Assembly (NCBI GenBank): GCA_029204225.1
Contig: CM055111.1
Location: 12,772,697-12,836,696, forward strand
DNA: 64,000 nucleotides
Direction: 5' to 3'
Source: Diphasiastrum complanatum
Lineage: Eukaryota; Streptophyta; Lycopodiopsida; Lycopodiales; Lycopodiaceae
The notes beneath the pieces were generated by a model. The model worked only from the letters and a program-made list of their open reading frames with translations, made no database searches and was not told where the DNA came from. A program made the translations under genes and the position numbers. Below are positions 23,545 through 33,989 of the stretch, one piece after another; position 1 is the first letter of the stretch; each line of letters begins with the position of its first letter.

Positions 23545-23940
23545 ATGACATATATCCACAACTTTTCTGGTTCCATGGGTTCAAAGGATGTTAGGTCCTC
23601 CAACTGAACCAGTTCATCTTTTGGGACGAGGATATCCTTTCCACCTAGCCATTCCTTTAACGACTGACATGGAATACAGGATCAACTACAGTCCCTTGAG
23701 GAACATCTAGCTAAGTGGGTCAATTGTGTTTTTTTGCAATCTTGTAAGGATCATTATATCTCGGAGACAATTTTAAACATATTTTTGTGGGTAGTATCTC
23801 AAAATCTTTTGGGAATTTGAGATACACCCAATGTCCAATCTCAAATTCTCAAGGCCAGCGACTTTGGTTAGCATAGAATTGTGCTCTAGCTTGAGCTGAT
23901 TTAATGCTTTCTTTGGCCACTTACAACATTTCTTACAATT
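23545..23940 (-). pseudogene. Ty3/Gypsy integrase C-terminus
   Basis: The minus strand reads AQARAQFYANQSR, then EFEIGHWVYLKFPKRF (family motif FEVGDWVYLKL), a decayed middle, and then VPQGTVVDPVFHVS (family IHPVFHVSLLK). It continues with LVPKDELVQLEDL-like sequence with frameshifts. This is the end of a Gypsy integrase before the chromodomain position. The rest of the element is not nearby. Confidence 0.7.
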
Positions 23941-24305
23941 GCCTACACCAAATGGATCCTAGTCCATACTAGGGACAATAGAGAGGACTAGAGCTGGGGT
24001 TGAGAAAAATTTTCACCTTCCCAAAACTTTTAATGTCTTGCATAATTTTTTAGGTCAACTTTTATAAATTCTCTCTACGTTACTTGACTAATATATTTTA
24101 TGGAAGAGTCCAAAAGGTAGAATTTTCAAGCTGAGAAATGGTCTGAATAGAATATTTTTAATTATAGCTCCATACAAAGACAATATAACAATTGGTAATC
24201 GACACACTTAGATGATTGAGGACTCAATGCGACATTGAGATACATCACACAATGCACATGCACAAGGCATTCATAATTCTACTATTTCCTACTGAGTTCT
24301 AACCA

Positions 24306-24385
24306 TAGTTGCACTGCGTTTCTGAAACGCGTTTCTGAAAAGCGTTTTGGAAATATGGAATTTTTTTCCAGAAACGTTTTTTTAA
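24306..24385. repeat. Left end region of the hAT element, GAAACGCGTTTC-like motifs
   Basis: Contains TAGTTGCAC, CGTTTCTGAAACGCGTTTCTG and CCAGAAACGTTTTTTT. Matching motifs occur on the other side of the transposase at 28663-28765: TAGTTGCAC, then GAAACGCGATTCT, then CCAGAAACGTTTTTTA. These look like subterminal repeats of a hAT transposon. A clean terminal inverted repeat with an 8-bp target duplication was not found. Confidence 0.5.
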
Positions 24386-24579
24386 ATTTTTTTTTGTTTT
24401 GGTTTTTTTTTGTGCAATATGGGTATTAGGTGAAAGCTCTAATTAAGAGCATAATTACTGTGTATTTTGCCGAACGTTTCGGGTGTAGGATGGTCTAGTT
24501 TAGGTGCATTAACTCCTAGGTTTACGCTTTAACTCCCAGGTGCATTAATAAAAAAACATGATGCCCCAAAATTTAACTC

Positions 24580-24580
24580 C

Positions 24581-24640
<60 letters not shown>
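24580..24640. repeat. (CT)n microsatellite
   Basis: About 27 CT units with minor interruptions, in the non-coding part between the hAT left end and its stop codon. A second, shorter CT tract of about 16 units lies at 24793-24824. Confidence 0.9.
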
Positions 24641-24646
<6 letters not shown>

Positions 24647-24789
24647 CTCTCTCAGATCCAACAAACTAAACAAAAATGCTGAATCATGCTAAACAAAAAC
24701 CATGCTAAGTGTTCTAAACCAATCACCATACTGCATCGTCCTAAACCGTACTGAAGCATTTTTCAACCATATGGAATCGTTTTTCAACC

Positions 24790-24828
<39 letters not shown>

Positions 24829-24947
24829 GAACAGTACTGAATCGTTACACTGCTGTGAATAGGATCATCGTAATATATAATATCGGGCCACATGGCACCA
24901 AAATGGAGTACAATGATGTTCCATGAACATAATGAAAACTATACAAC

Positions 24948-27900
24948 TAAGGCTCGTCAGAGTCATGGTAGGAACCATCATCTGAATCTGTGCCTGACTG
25001 CAGATCCCAAGGGTCTGTAGATGAATCAGAACTGGAGGGAGCCATATGCCGTGGTGTGGCCCTGGCTCTGCCGTGTGCTCTGGCTCTCTGCTGCGTGCTC
25101 TGGCTCTGGATCCTCCCCCTGCCTCTACCTCTGCCTCTGCCTCTCTCCCCTCCTCTGCCCCCCCTATGCCTGCCCCCACCCCCTGTGTCTACCCCTGCGT
25201 GTCTGTGTGTCAGGTGACTGTGATCCAACGCCCTGGGATGGCCCTACCCACTGTGATGATGCCTGGCCGACGACTGCCTGTGATGCTCCACTCCTGTCTA
25301 CAAAAAGCGAACTCAGCCCCCCCCTCCCAAAACCTCTAGGTCTCCCCCTAGGCCTACGTGTAGGAATGGCTGGCTCCTCCTCTGTCTCCGCATCAGGGTC
25401 CACCAGCAAGTCAGCAAGGTCATCCCCCTGTGCCTCCGCCCCCATCTCCTCATCCTCCTCCGTATCCCCCTCAACCCACTCCTCCTCCTGATAGTCAGCC
25501 CCGAGCTCCTCTCCACCCTCCAAGCCCTCATCATCCCCCTCCTCATCCCTAGCGCTCTGCCTGTCTGCCCTCCTCGAACGCCGTAGAGCCCGTGCGTCAG
25601 CCTGCGCCTGTCTATATAGATCTCTATAGATCTCATCATCCATCTCCTCCTGCGTGGGTGGTGCCCGACGAGCAGTAGCTGCCGAATCCACCAAGCAAGT
25701 GTCAGGGTTCACCTGCAAGCAAAAACAGTACATTGTTGTCAGCAATTCATTGCATAATTCAAAAGCAATTCAGTTCGTCAAAGCACAGCAAGAAACAGGG
25801 GGTGATGATGTGACTCACCTCGAGCATCTGTCCCCCTCCTCGTGTGCGCCTCAGCATACGACCGTTGGTGTTCACAAACGCCAATCGCCTACACTGCTTG
25901 ATGGACAACCTGTTCCTCTTCTGCGTGTGATACAAGGCCCAGGTGCTCCAATTTCGCTCGCAAGCTCCCACTGAACAGTCCTGTGCAAGGACTCTCTCGG
26001 CCAGTCGTCGCAGGTCACCTGTGCCGTGCCCATGGTAGCCCCACCATGAAACAGGCCTCAACATATCCTCCCTCCGCCGACTCTGCTCTCCATCGAAAGG
26101 AAACTGGTAGCGCTCAAAGATCAGCAGCTGGTATGCAATGTTAGTGAGCATCGGACCTGTTGGCAGAAGAAAAAACATGGCTCGTGTAAGTCCTCTTGAA
26201 TTCACACACTAGCAATGAGCACACTACAGTCGCTACTGCAATACTTAGCCTACCAAGCAATTTATCACACGTACCTGGTCCAGGCCATACGCGCTCCGTG
26301 TACTCCACCCATCCCCGGTGCAGCTCCCGATCGTCCCGATCCCGAGTCTCGTGCCACAAGGGGTGCAATATGTGGGCTACGGCGTGGATGGGTTGGTGGA
26401 AGTAGTCCCATCTGGCCTCCCAGATACGTGAGATCTCGCGCCTCCTGCAGTAGGCAAATCACAACAATCATGTAACCATAGCTGCCATAGCATAAAAAAA
26501 TCGAATTAGACTTGAGTGAGAAACAACAAACTAGACACTGAAGAGTCATACCTGTGCTCGACCAAGGCTGACGTCTGAATCCCCTCGCCGATGCGGTCCA
26601 TGAACTCGTAAATGAGGCCGAGAGTGCACCCCTCACGGTCTACCAGGCGCAACACTCTGAAAATGGGTAGAAGGACCCCAGCAATCTCCTCAGCATCTCT
26701 CCAGAACGGCTCACCGAACACAGTGGACCGGAAAAACGTCGCATGTGGGACGTCCATGAACTCTCGGAAGGACTCGCTGGAAACCATCCGCCGCAATGCG
26801 TCCTTCACTAATACTAATCGCTCTAGCACAAAAAGTAAAAGGCAAAGCATGTGGGTGCTGGCTTCTTTAGGTTCAAGTGCGAGAAGGTGCGGAATAGGGC
26901 CAGCACACGCCTCTTCCTGGTAACAAAAGTGACCAGGCGCATGGCCGTAGAAGCAACCTGCAACACAGACATCCAGTGAAAAATTTAGATGTGTTTAGCA
27001 GCATGGAGCAGGCGTCAATCAAGATAGCATGGCAAATGGAGAAACCAATACCTCTCTGATCCATGGAAGTGCACACAGGTCATGGATGAGCAAGTCTATA
27101 CAATGCGCAGCACAAGGTGTCCACACAATGCTGGGGTGCTCCCTCGTCATAATCTCTCCCATTTGCTTGCAGTTCGAAGCGTTGCCCGTGACAACCTGAA
27201 CCACATGCTCCATCTCTGATAACCTCCCATATAAAATCGGCTGTGATGGCGTCACCACCTCGAGTGGCATCCACGCCACGTAGGAATACTGTGCCAAGCG
27301 GGCAAGAAACCAAGACATTGATGACGGATTGCCGACGAATGTCGGTCCATCCATCACTCAATATCGTGCATCCATACCTGCCACAAAACACCCATTAGCC
27401 GAATGCAAAAATTGTGCCACGAGTCAACCCTAAACGCATGCAATGGGTTTATGAAAACAAAGTACTTACATCTGCCAAGCTGAGTGAATGGAACTCAGGT
27501 CCCGCGTAATGGTCTCCTCCTCCTGACGAACCATCCTGCCTCACAATGCCTCTCGTCTGGGAGGCGTCCATGTAGCATCCACGGCTGCCATCTGTGCGCA
27601 AAACTCTCTGAACACCCAAGTGTCAGCAATAGCAAAGGAAATGCCGCACTCGTAAAAGAACTGGCCAGCAAGTCGAGTGCACCGGGCATGCTGCTCTCTC
27701 TGCCACCCGCATCGATCAAGGGTCTGCTGTCTGGGCCTAACCTCTCTGTGCTGTGCACATGGTGCTCGTGTTCTAACACGTGAACCGGATGGCTGATCTG
27801 TGGGTGTATCACTCTCTCTGTGAGGACCTATCGAACCATGTGCTGCATCTGCCGCCGAAGAAGAGGAGGGACGAGAAGGACCCGCTGCTGCTGATCCAAC

Positions 27901-28476
27901 CTGCTCATGTGACGCTCTCCCCTCTGAAGTAAGCCCTGCTGCTGCGGGTGGAACTGGAGTGGCACTGCCTGGACCATGCACTGCACCTAAACCCTGCCAA
28001 GAACGTGCTGTACTAGGCTTTGCACCCGTAGTAGGCCGTGCCTGCATACCTGTGACCCCTGCCTGTGAACCTGCAGTTGCTCCTGCCCCCTGTTCCTGTC
28101 TCTGTTCCTGTCCCTGTCCAGAAACCTATGATGCAACACCCTGTCTCTGTCCCAGTCCCTGTCCCTGTCCAGAAACCTGTGATGCAGCACCGTGCCCGTA
28201 CGTAATAGACAACCTCTGTCTCTCCTCATCGGAAATCCTGGGGCAATCAGATATGCCCAATGCCCGCCCACCCAGCCCTCTGACCCTCAGTAAGTGAGCC
28301 CTAACCCTGGTAAGTGATCCTGTGAAGAGACCACCACAATGCAAGCATCTCCATCTATGGACTCCCGAGCCATGGGGTGTAGCCACATCCCCCTCAGTAA
28401 GCTCAACCTCGCCCCAAGGCCTCGGCCCTGCACCGGCATCGTGTCCACACGAGATCAAACCTGCGAACAAAAACAA
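24948..28476 (-). pseudogene. hAT-family transposase (BED finger, DUF659, hAT dimerisation)
   Basis: Cut-and-paste DNA transposase. Probable exons on the minus strand: from about 28460 to 27470, 27377-27052, 26957-26552, 26444-26275, 26156-25819 and 25712-24948. Domains in order: BED-type zinc finger (WRCLHCGGLFTG, then RAHLL), a Gln/Gly-rich linker, DUF659 (AGQFFYECGISFAIADTW; then YGCTILSDGWTDIRRQSVIN across the splice), VVQVVTGNASNCKQ and CAAHCIDLLIHD, the helical middle, and the hAT dimerisation motif (CERNWSTWALYHTQKRNRLS). An acidic stretch and an Arg-Gly-rich tail follow. Damage seen: TAG at 28126-28128, TGA at 27541-27543, a frameshift near 26835 and one near 25190. Everything else stays in frame across the splices. 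Much richer in GC than its surroundings. Confidence 0.85.
28089..28190 (-). repeat. About 51-bp tandem duplication in the hAT linker
   Basis: CCCTGTCCAGAAACCTATGATGCAACACC and CCCTGTCCAGAAACCTGTGATGCAGCACC are adjacent copies. Together they encode Gly-Gln repeats between the BED finger and DUF659. Comparing the copies shows that the in-frame TAG at 28126-28128 corresponds to CAG in the other copy. Confidence 0.75.
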
Positions 28477-28662
28477 GCAAACAACTGTTCAGTAGAAGAA
28501 AACACACTGCATTGAAAAACATTACCAGCCTAAAACAGAGCTGAACACATCCGAGCACGCATCACATTGATTCTAGCAAGATCATAGCAACTGCCAAAAA
28601 ACACACGAGACAGGGCGAGGGATAGAATAATTCCAGTGCGAGCGAAAACGGGCGACTGACGC

Positions 28663-28765
28663 TCTAGTTGCACCGAAACGCGATTCTGGGGCTGAGCGTT
28701 TCGAAAATCGCGTTTATGAGAAACGCGATTCTCAGCCCAGAATCGTTCCAGAAACGTTTTTTAAA
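28663..28765. repeat. Right end region of the hAT element
   Basis: Holds TAGTTGCACCGAAACGCG, several partly palindromic GAAACGCGATT/AATCGCGTTT motifs, and CCAGAAACGTTTTTTA. See the left end at 24306. The shared motifs run in the same direction on both sides, though their palindromic core obscures orientation. Confidence 0.5.
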
Positions 28766-28789
28766 AAAAATAGTAAATAAAAATTTTTG

Positions 28790-28832
28790 AACACCTCTTC
28801 ACGGCCAGAATCGCGCCAGCCGTGGAGGTGTT
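28790..28832. other. GC-rich inverted repeat (hairpin)
   Basis: ACACCTCTTCACGGC is answered after a short loop by GCCGTGGAGGTGT, giving near-complete arms of about 13 bp. It lies just outside the hAT right-end motifs, between A/T runs. Confidence 0.6.
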
Positions 28833-28869
28833 AATTTTTTTTGTTTTGAGCTGTAGGCATCGGATCTTG

Positions 28870-29560
28870 GCGTGTGGATAATCGACAGGCATCTACTCAG
28901 CGATACGGAGGTGGTGTGCATGGTGCCAGGGGGATCTGAGCTTTGTGGAGATCGAAACGATCAGTTTTCGATTTTTGGTAAGTGTAGGCTTGTTTTTTTG
29001 CAAGTCTTGACATTGAACTGTAGGCAACCAAATCAAGCGCAGTTTGGCTCTAGACCACCTTTCTTCATGCCCACGGTGATTCCTACGGGGTCAGTTTCAA
29101 CCATTACGGCACACCTTGCGAGCTTTGAACACCACAATCCAAATGCTTGTTTTTTTTTGCCATTTTCAGAAAATGGCTTATGGGCAACCGATTCAGGTGG
29201 TGTCTGAGCCTAGAATGCATTTCCACATGCCTGCAGAGACTCCTGTGACCTCCGTTCTGCCCGTCTACGTCCGTAGCACAAATTTCAATTTTGTTGCCCT
29301 AATTCCATGTTTTTTAGGGTTTAGGGTTAGAGCATCGTGCAAGCATCCGCCAGTAGTGTGGTTTAGGCCTGCACTGGACTCATAGACGCCTGCAAGGACT
29401 CCCATGCTCTCCCTTGTGTGGTTACATGTGTTGTGTTATTTCACATTGTATTGTACACTATTTGATCTTACAACAAGTTAAGTTAATCTAGGCCCTCCAT
29501 TCTCTAGTAGGTTAAGCCTTAGAGGAGGAGATTTAGTTTCGGGTTTTATCATTGTGGTTT
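28870..29560 (+). other. Unassigned region with short exon-like frames
   Basis: Two stretches behave a little like exons, each after a plausible acceptor: QPNQAQFGSRPPFFMPTV (after CTGTAG, near 29022) and MAYGQPIQVVSEPRMHFHMP (after TTTTCAG, near 29172). They resemble each other weakly. I do not recognise the protein. They could be the 5' exons of an unknown gene or chance. Confidence 0.25.
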
Positions 29561-30870
29561 CAGCTGCTAAGAAGAGAAAAGAGAAAAGAGAAAAGAGTGG
29601 ATCTTACCCTCAGAATACTCACCACCATGCTCATTGCTATCTTTCTTGTATCCATATCCATGCTAGTTGGGAAAAGCTTTAGTGAGGGTTAGTTGGGAGA
29701 AGCCATAGCTTGTGCTAGTTGGGAGCCATAGAGTGATAGAGGATACTTTTAAGCTAACACTTGTGAAGATTGATCATGCGTAGTTACTCTTGGATAGTTC
29801 TTTGAGTGTAATAGTTCAACTGGAGCACCTAAAGTTGCTTATGTGGCAGGATGGCACAAGAATCTTGGGCATTTCTTGTTGCTATTCTGGTGGGTCATAA
29901 GAATATTGTTGTTCGTACTTTCAAGTTACTGCTTACTTTGTTTTTTATCCCTTTTACTGTTCCATCTTCCCTTTCTGAGCTATCGTTATCTACCTCTATG
30001 ATGGTCATTCCTACATGAAACAATTCCCACATGAAATTTCTATTCAGAGCTGTCGCTTACAATCTAGGTTACCATGGATCCCTTCACAATTCTATCAAGG
30101 GTTTTCTTTTTGTGCTAAGTCAATGACTGTTGCTTCTACCAGGTTCACAACGCTCTAGTTTTCTATCCTGTATCATCTACCACTGCGAAAGTCCTAGTCC
30201 ATGTGGATGGTATGGCATGGTATCTGTGGCATTCCTATTGATTCATTTATTTAGAATTGTTTGTTTCTAGGGATGACACGATATTTATTCTTTTTCTATA
30301 GCACTGTTATTGCACTATTTGCCCACGGCCATCATCATGAATGATGCGTCTACTTGGCATTCTTGGTCCATTCCTAAGGGAGCATTTTAGGCTCTAACTT
30401 CTCCACCAACATATACATTTCGGCAACTTCTTCAATCTATGCATTTTGCTACATTATTTTGTGGCATTATCATCTTCCTTTTTGCAGCATCTGTATTTTT
30501 TATTGAGTTACATCCCTTACTGACATGGACATCTATATGGCCCATGGCTCCAAACGTTGATTAAATATCATTTGGACCATACCCTCTGGACACTTGGCCC
30601 AATCATTTAAGATGTGGCATCTGTTATGGAATTTAGGAAATATCTGACCATTATCAGGCCTCCAGAGGTAGGGCACAAATCCTAACCCTAGAATGGATCC
30701 TCATACACTTTAAATAGACCGGAAGGCATCAATATCAATGGATATGATTGAGAGACAACTTTTAGAGCAGCTTACATCAGTTTAATGTAGCTTCAATTTA
30801 AGTACTTCATACTATTGTAATCAAGTTCTTGTACTACATCAAATTGATCTACAGTTTTGCAGTCTTCTCT
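29561..30870. other. Probable decayed non-autonomous retroelement sequence
   Basis: Pyrimidine-rich, like the interior of the element at 11.4-14.8 kb. A PBS-like TGGTTTCAGCTGC lies near 29550, and an AGTTACATCCC...GGACATC...GGACACTTGG stretch lies from about 30495, recalling that element's LTR. The match is too weak to define ends. A (GT)n tract of about 11 units is at 30873-30895. Confidence 0.25.
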
Positions 30871-31634
30871 CAATGTGTGTGTGTGTGTGTGTGTGATGAT
30901 TTGCTCATACCTGTGTGCATGTCAAACCTCTTACTGAAAATGGTAAGGTGATTTTGGTCCTTTGTTGGTTTACCAGTTTTGTTTTCTCCATTCATCAGTA
31001 ACTCTGAAAATTATAAGTCTACCTTTGAAGAACCTGTTTAAAGGTAGAGAGCAAGCTGGATATCAGGGCCAGAAAGATGAACCTGAAGAGGAAAAAATAT
31101 TGAACCAATCTATCTGCTAGAATGAGAAAACTTGTCATATCTTTGTTGCTTTGGGAGCCTACCTTACGCATACCTTGAAATACCTTTTGTGTAGTCCAAA
31201 AGCATGTTATGATTGTAATAGGTGCAGGAAGCATACTATCTAGATTTAGTTTGCAGTTTGCTTCTTGTGATGATTACATGGAATTGTTTGCAGTAATTCA
31301 TAACCTTAATGTGTGATAGCAGTACTCATATGGATGCCATCTTTTTCTAGATCTTGATAGCCGAGGATTCTAGTATTTATCAAAGTCTTAATTTTCATAG
31401 AACTAGATGGTCTGAAGTGATATTTGGAATTTTGATTATAAGATAAGTACTTTAAAATATATACTTTGAAAGGAGGACTCTTGTGATAAGTTTGGCATAA
31501 CCCGTGGAACCTCTCCTGTACTTACTTACATAAACTTTTTACAGTCATCTTTACAGTCGTTACATGATAACAAAAGATGCCATATTCCAAGATAGAATTG
31601 AAGTTTGAAACTCAAAGTGCTAACTTCACCAGAC

Positions 31635-32531
31635 CTGTTCACTCTGAGGATCCCAGGAGTGCTCTGTTGACATAATTGTGAAATGCACTGGCCCCTGCTC
31701 AATAGAGTACCAGGGTTTGTCTTTTCCTTGTGTTGGCATTTGAAAATATGTTTCATATGGAACCCACACTCACCACCTGAGTCTAGTCCACAATAAACTG
31801 ATCCAGATCCAGGGAAGTCCCTGACATGAAAGGTCACTGCATTAATAACAAACCCAACTATATGATGTTGCTATTCTGTAGACTTAGAAAGACTATAAAG
31901 AAAAAGCAGCTGTTCTAACGTACACTAGGATGTACCACTCGACAAGCTAGAAACCTTCAGGATGCTTAAGTAGCACAAATTGTCTTCTTTGAAACAGTCC
32001 AAAGTACATTGACGCTAAAATGCAAAGACAGAATGGATAATAAACAGAATTATTTTGTGTTACTACATGCGATTTTTAGGGCCAGTTTCAGAAACACTTT
32101 TGCACTTGATGTTATTGCTCATGCAATATGAACATACAAAAGCAACACAACCCAGATGCCAATTCAATTAATGAAAGCCTTTAAAAGTTAGCAGAAGGCA
32201 TAGAGTGACAGTAAAAACGATTTACAGAGAAGCATTTACACTCCAGTAACCAGATATGAGTGTGAAACAGGCATGATGGTCACCTAGCAAGAACTAGGAA
32301 TCAACAAAACCAGTGAGCATATATCTCCATCAAACTTCCTAACCTTTCATGATTGCCAACAGCAGTCATGTAAGGAACACGAGATGCCACTGAACCAATC
32401 ATTTCCAGAAAAAAGTCCCATTCAGCAAGAAAGCCAGTAGCATAGCTGATATCCCCAATATGGTAGATCATGTCAACATCACCGGTGCTTACTTCTTTGG
32501 CAACTGCATCTATGACTTTCAGTGACCCTGG
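31635..32531 (-). pseudogene. Purple acid phosphatase, two middle exons (inverted)
   Basis: Minus-strand exon 32531-32344 encodes PGSLKVIDAVAKEV, the metal-site motif HIGDISYATGFLAEWDFF and the motif AVGNHE (metal ligands Asp, Asn and His). After an intron, exon 31820-31635 continues RDFPGSGSVYCGLDSGGECG. One base is then missing relative to the family: the next frame reads VPYETYFQMPTQGKDKPWYS and VHFTIMSTEHSW, ending at a GT donor after SEQ. Splice phases agree (AG|G across the intron; a phase-0 end if the lost base is counted). The flanking exons with GDxG, VxxH and GHxH are not found. These exons would follow those at 20.7-22.6 kb but run the other way. The frameshift makes it a pseudogene. 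Confidence 0.85.
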
Positions 32532-32910
32532 CTGTGTATTCCAATAGTACACAATCAAGTGGCATGATTAAGGCCAAGACAAAAGCTGCGTCGACCGAAG
32601 TAGAAAAAGAAATTTCACTGCAAGCTTGTTAGGAGCATACTTATAAGTTGGAAATAATCCATTCCAGACATCATTAGAAACTTGCTTAGGCTTCGAATGT
32701 GGCATGTCAGTGAACCACACAAATAACAATCAAATTTTATGTTAGATCTGGCTCATCTTGCACTAAGAAAAGGTTCAAACTCTACGTAATTTATAAAAGC
32801 ACCTCATTCTGTGGAAAGGTAGAGAGCTCTATTTTGTGTAGGCTTATCCTACTTCAAAATAGAGATGTGAATGGAGATTGTGCAACTATCACTCGTCATC
32901 TTTCTGCAAA

Positions 32911-33170
32911 CTATGCACTATTACATCGGGCTTCCTTTGTGGATCGTTCCCCCAAACATAGACGTTGCATGAATGCCCGAGATGTGTTGAAGACCATAAC
33001 TTTGGTCTTCACAATGTTCACAGACAAACTCCATCGTGAACAGAAAGAGCATAAAACATCTAAATGTCTTTGTAACCCCTCTCTGGAACGTGACATGAGT
33101 GCAACGTCATCAACATACAGTAGAATCGAGATCAGTTTGGGATCCGAACTTTATCTATTCCATTGCTATG
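32911..33170 (-). pseudogene. Non-LTR (LINE) reverse transcriptase fragment
   Basis: The minus strand reads PKLISILLYVDDVALMSRSR, then EGLQRHLDVLCSFC, LSVNIVKTKVMVFNTSRA. This is the palm of a non-LTR retrotransposon RT: the catalytic box is YVDD, followed by the helix with the conserved N..KTK..VF motif. The wording is closer to CR1/RTE-like LINEs than to the FADD-type L1 elements usual in flowering plants. It lies upstream of the inverted PAP exons and ends at a TAG at 32911. Confidence 0.8.
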
Positions 33171-33871
33171 ATGAGCCAGAGTAGTGTTCAAGAAATTACT
33201 TGCTTCCTGTAACGCATTTTGGGTGTCAGGAATGCCACGGACTTTAACATTATGTGATTTTTGTTCTCTTAGTTTTTCTTCTGATAAAGTGGCAGCAATG
33301 AAACTTGACATATGATTACCTTCATTACTGTTTTTGAGGAGTGATGCCCAAGATTTGGTAGATTCCTTGTGTTGGGTCAGCTAATGTTGTAATTCCTGGA
33401 TCTTTGTTGCAGCACCACCATTAAGTGGAGGAATGGCACGATATTCTATAAATGCTGTCCACAATCGACTCTTTTTCTCCTGTAGGTGAGTTGCTTCTTA
33501 TCTCAATGATTGGACCTCAGCTTTGAGTAACTTCAGTTCACAGGCAAGAAAGTTTTTAAAGGCTTTGGTTGTACATAGTCCACCGTAGAAAGAAAGGTAG
33601 TAAGAGGGCGGCTGGGGTATGAGGATCAAAAATGTCTGGGGAAGGGTAGACCGTAGGAACGGGGACAATTGGAGATGGAGAGGGAGGAGGCCCGAGAGTA
33701 GAAACGGGCACCTGCTGCGCAGCAGCAGGGGAATGCTGCTGTGTAGGAGCAGGGAGGTGGGTGGGGAAGGAAGGGGGCAGGGGAGGTGGTAGGGGGAGCA
33801 TGGGCTCCTCCTTACCTTCCTTGCCATGGGGGGGTGGGGGATCACAAATCCATAGCTGGAGGAGGGCGCTG

Positions 33872-33880
<9 letters not shown>
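33171..33880 (-). pseudogene. Probable LINE ORF1, proline-rich start and RRM-like end
   Basis: Reading on the minus strand: a Pro/Ser-rich part (PLPPPLPPSFPTHLPAP, 33800-33600), then a helical LKAEVQSLR-type stretch, then EEKLREQKSHNVKVRGIPD and NFLNTTL. The last resembles the N-V-x-V-R/F-G-I-P-E motif of LINE ORF1 RNA-binding domains. It runs directly into the RT fragment (VRIPN, then the RT palm), so the RT start and endonuclease have been deleted. The assignment rests on that order and the motif. Confidence 0.4.
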
Positions 33881-33944
<64 letters not shown>

Positions 33945-33952
33945 GGGGGGGG
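33877..33952. repeat. (GA)n microsatellite ending in a G run
   Basis: About 30 GA units followed by a run of about 13 G. Part of the adjoining frame reads as (Ser-Leu)n on the minus strand. Confidence 0.9.
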
Positions 33953-33989
33953 GGGGTCTTCGTGTGTCGGAAGTCTTTTGAGTTCATAA

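Noticed and set aside
25021..25491. Plus-strand open frames rich in Cys, Pro and Ser opposite the hAT gene
   Set aside because: They are antisense shadows of the GC-rich acidic and Arg-Gly-rich transposase exon; the minus strand has the family motifs and splice sites.
32834..33184. 116-codon plus-strand frame
   Set aside because: Antisense of the LINE reverse transcriptase fragment, which has the YVDD box on the minus strand.
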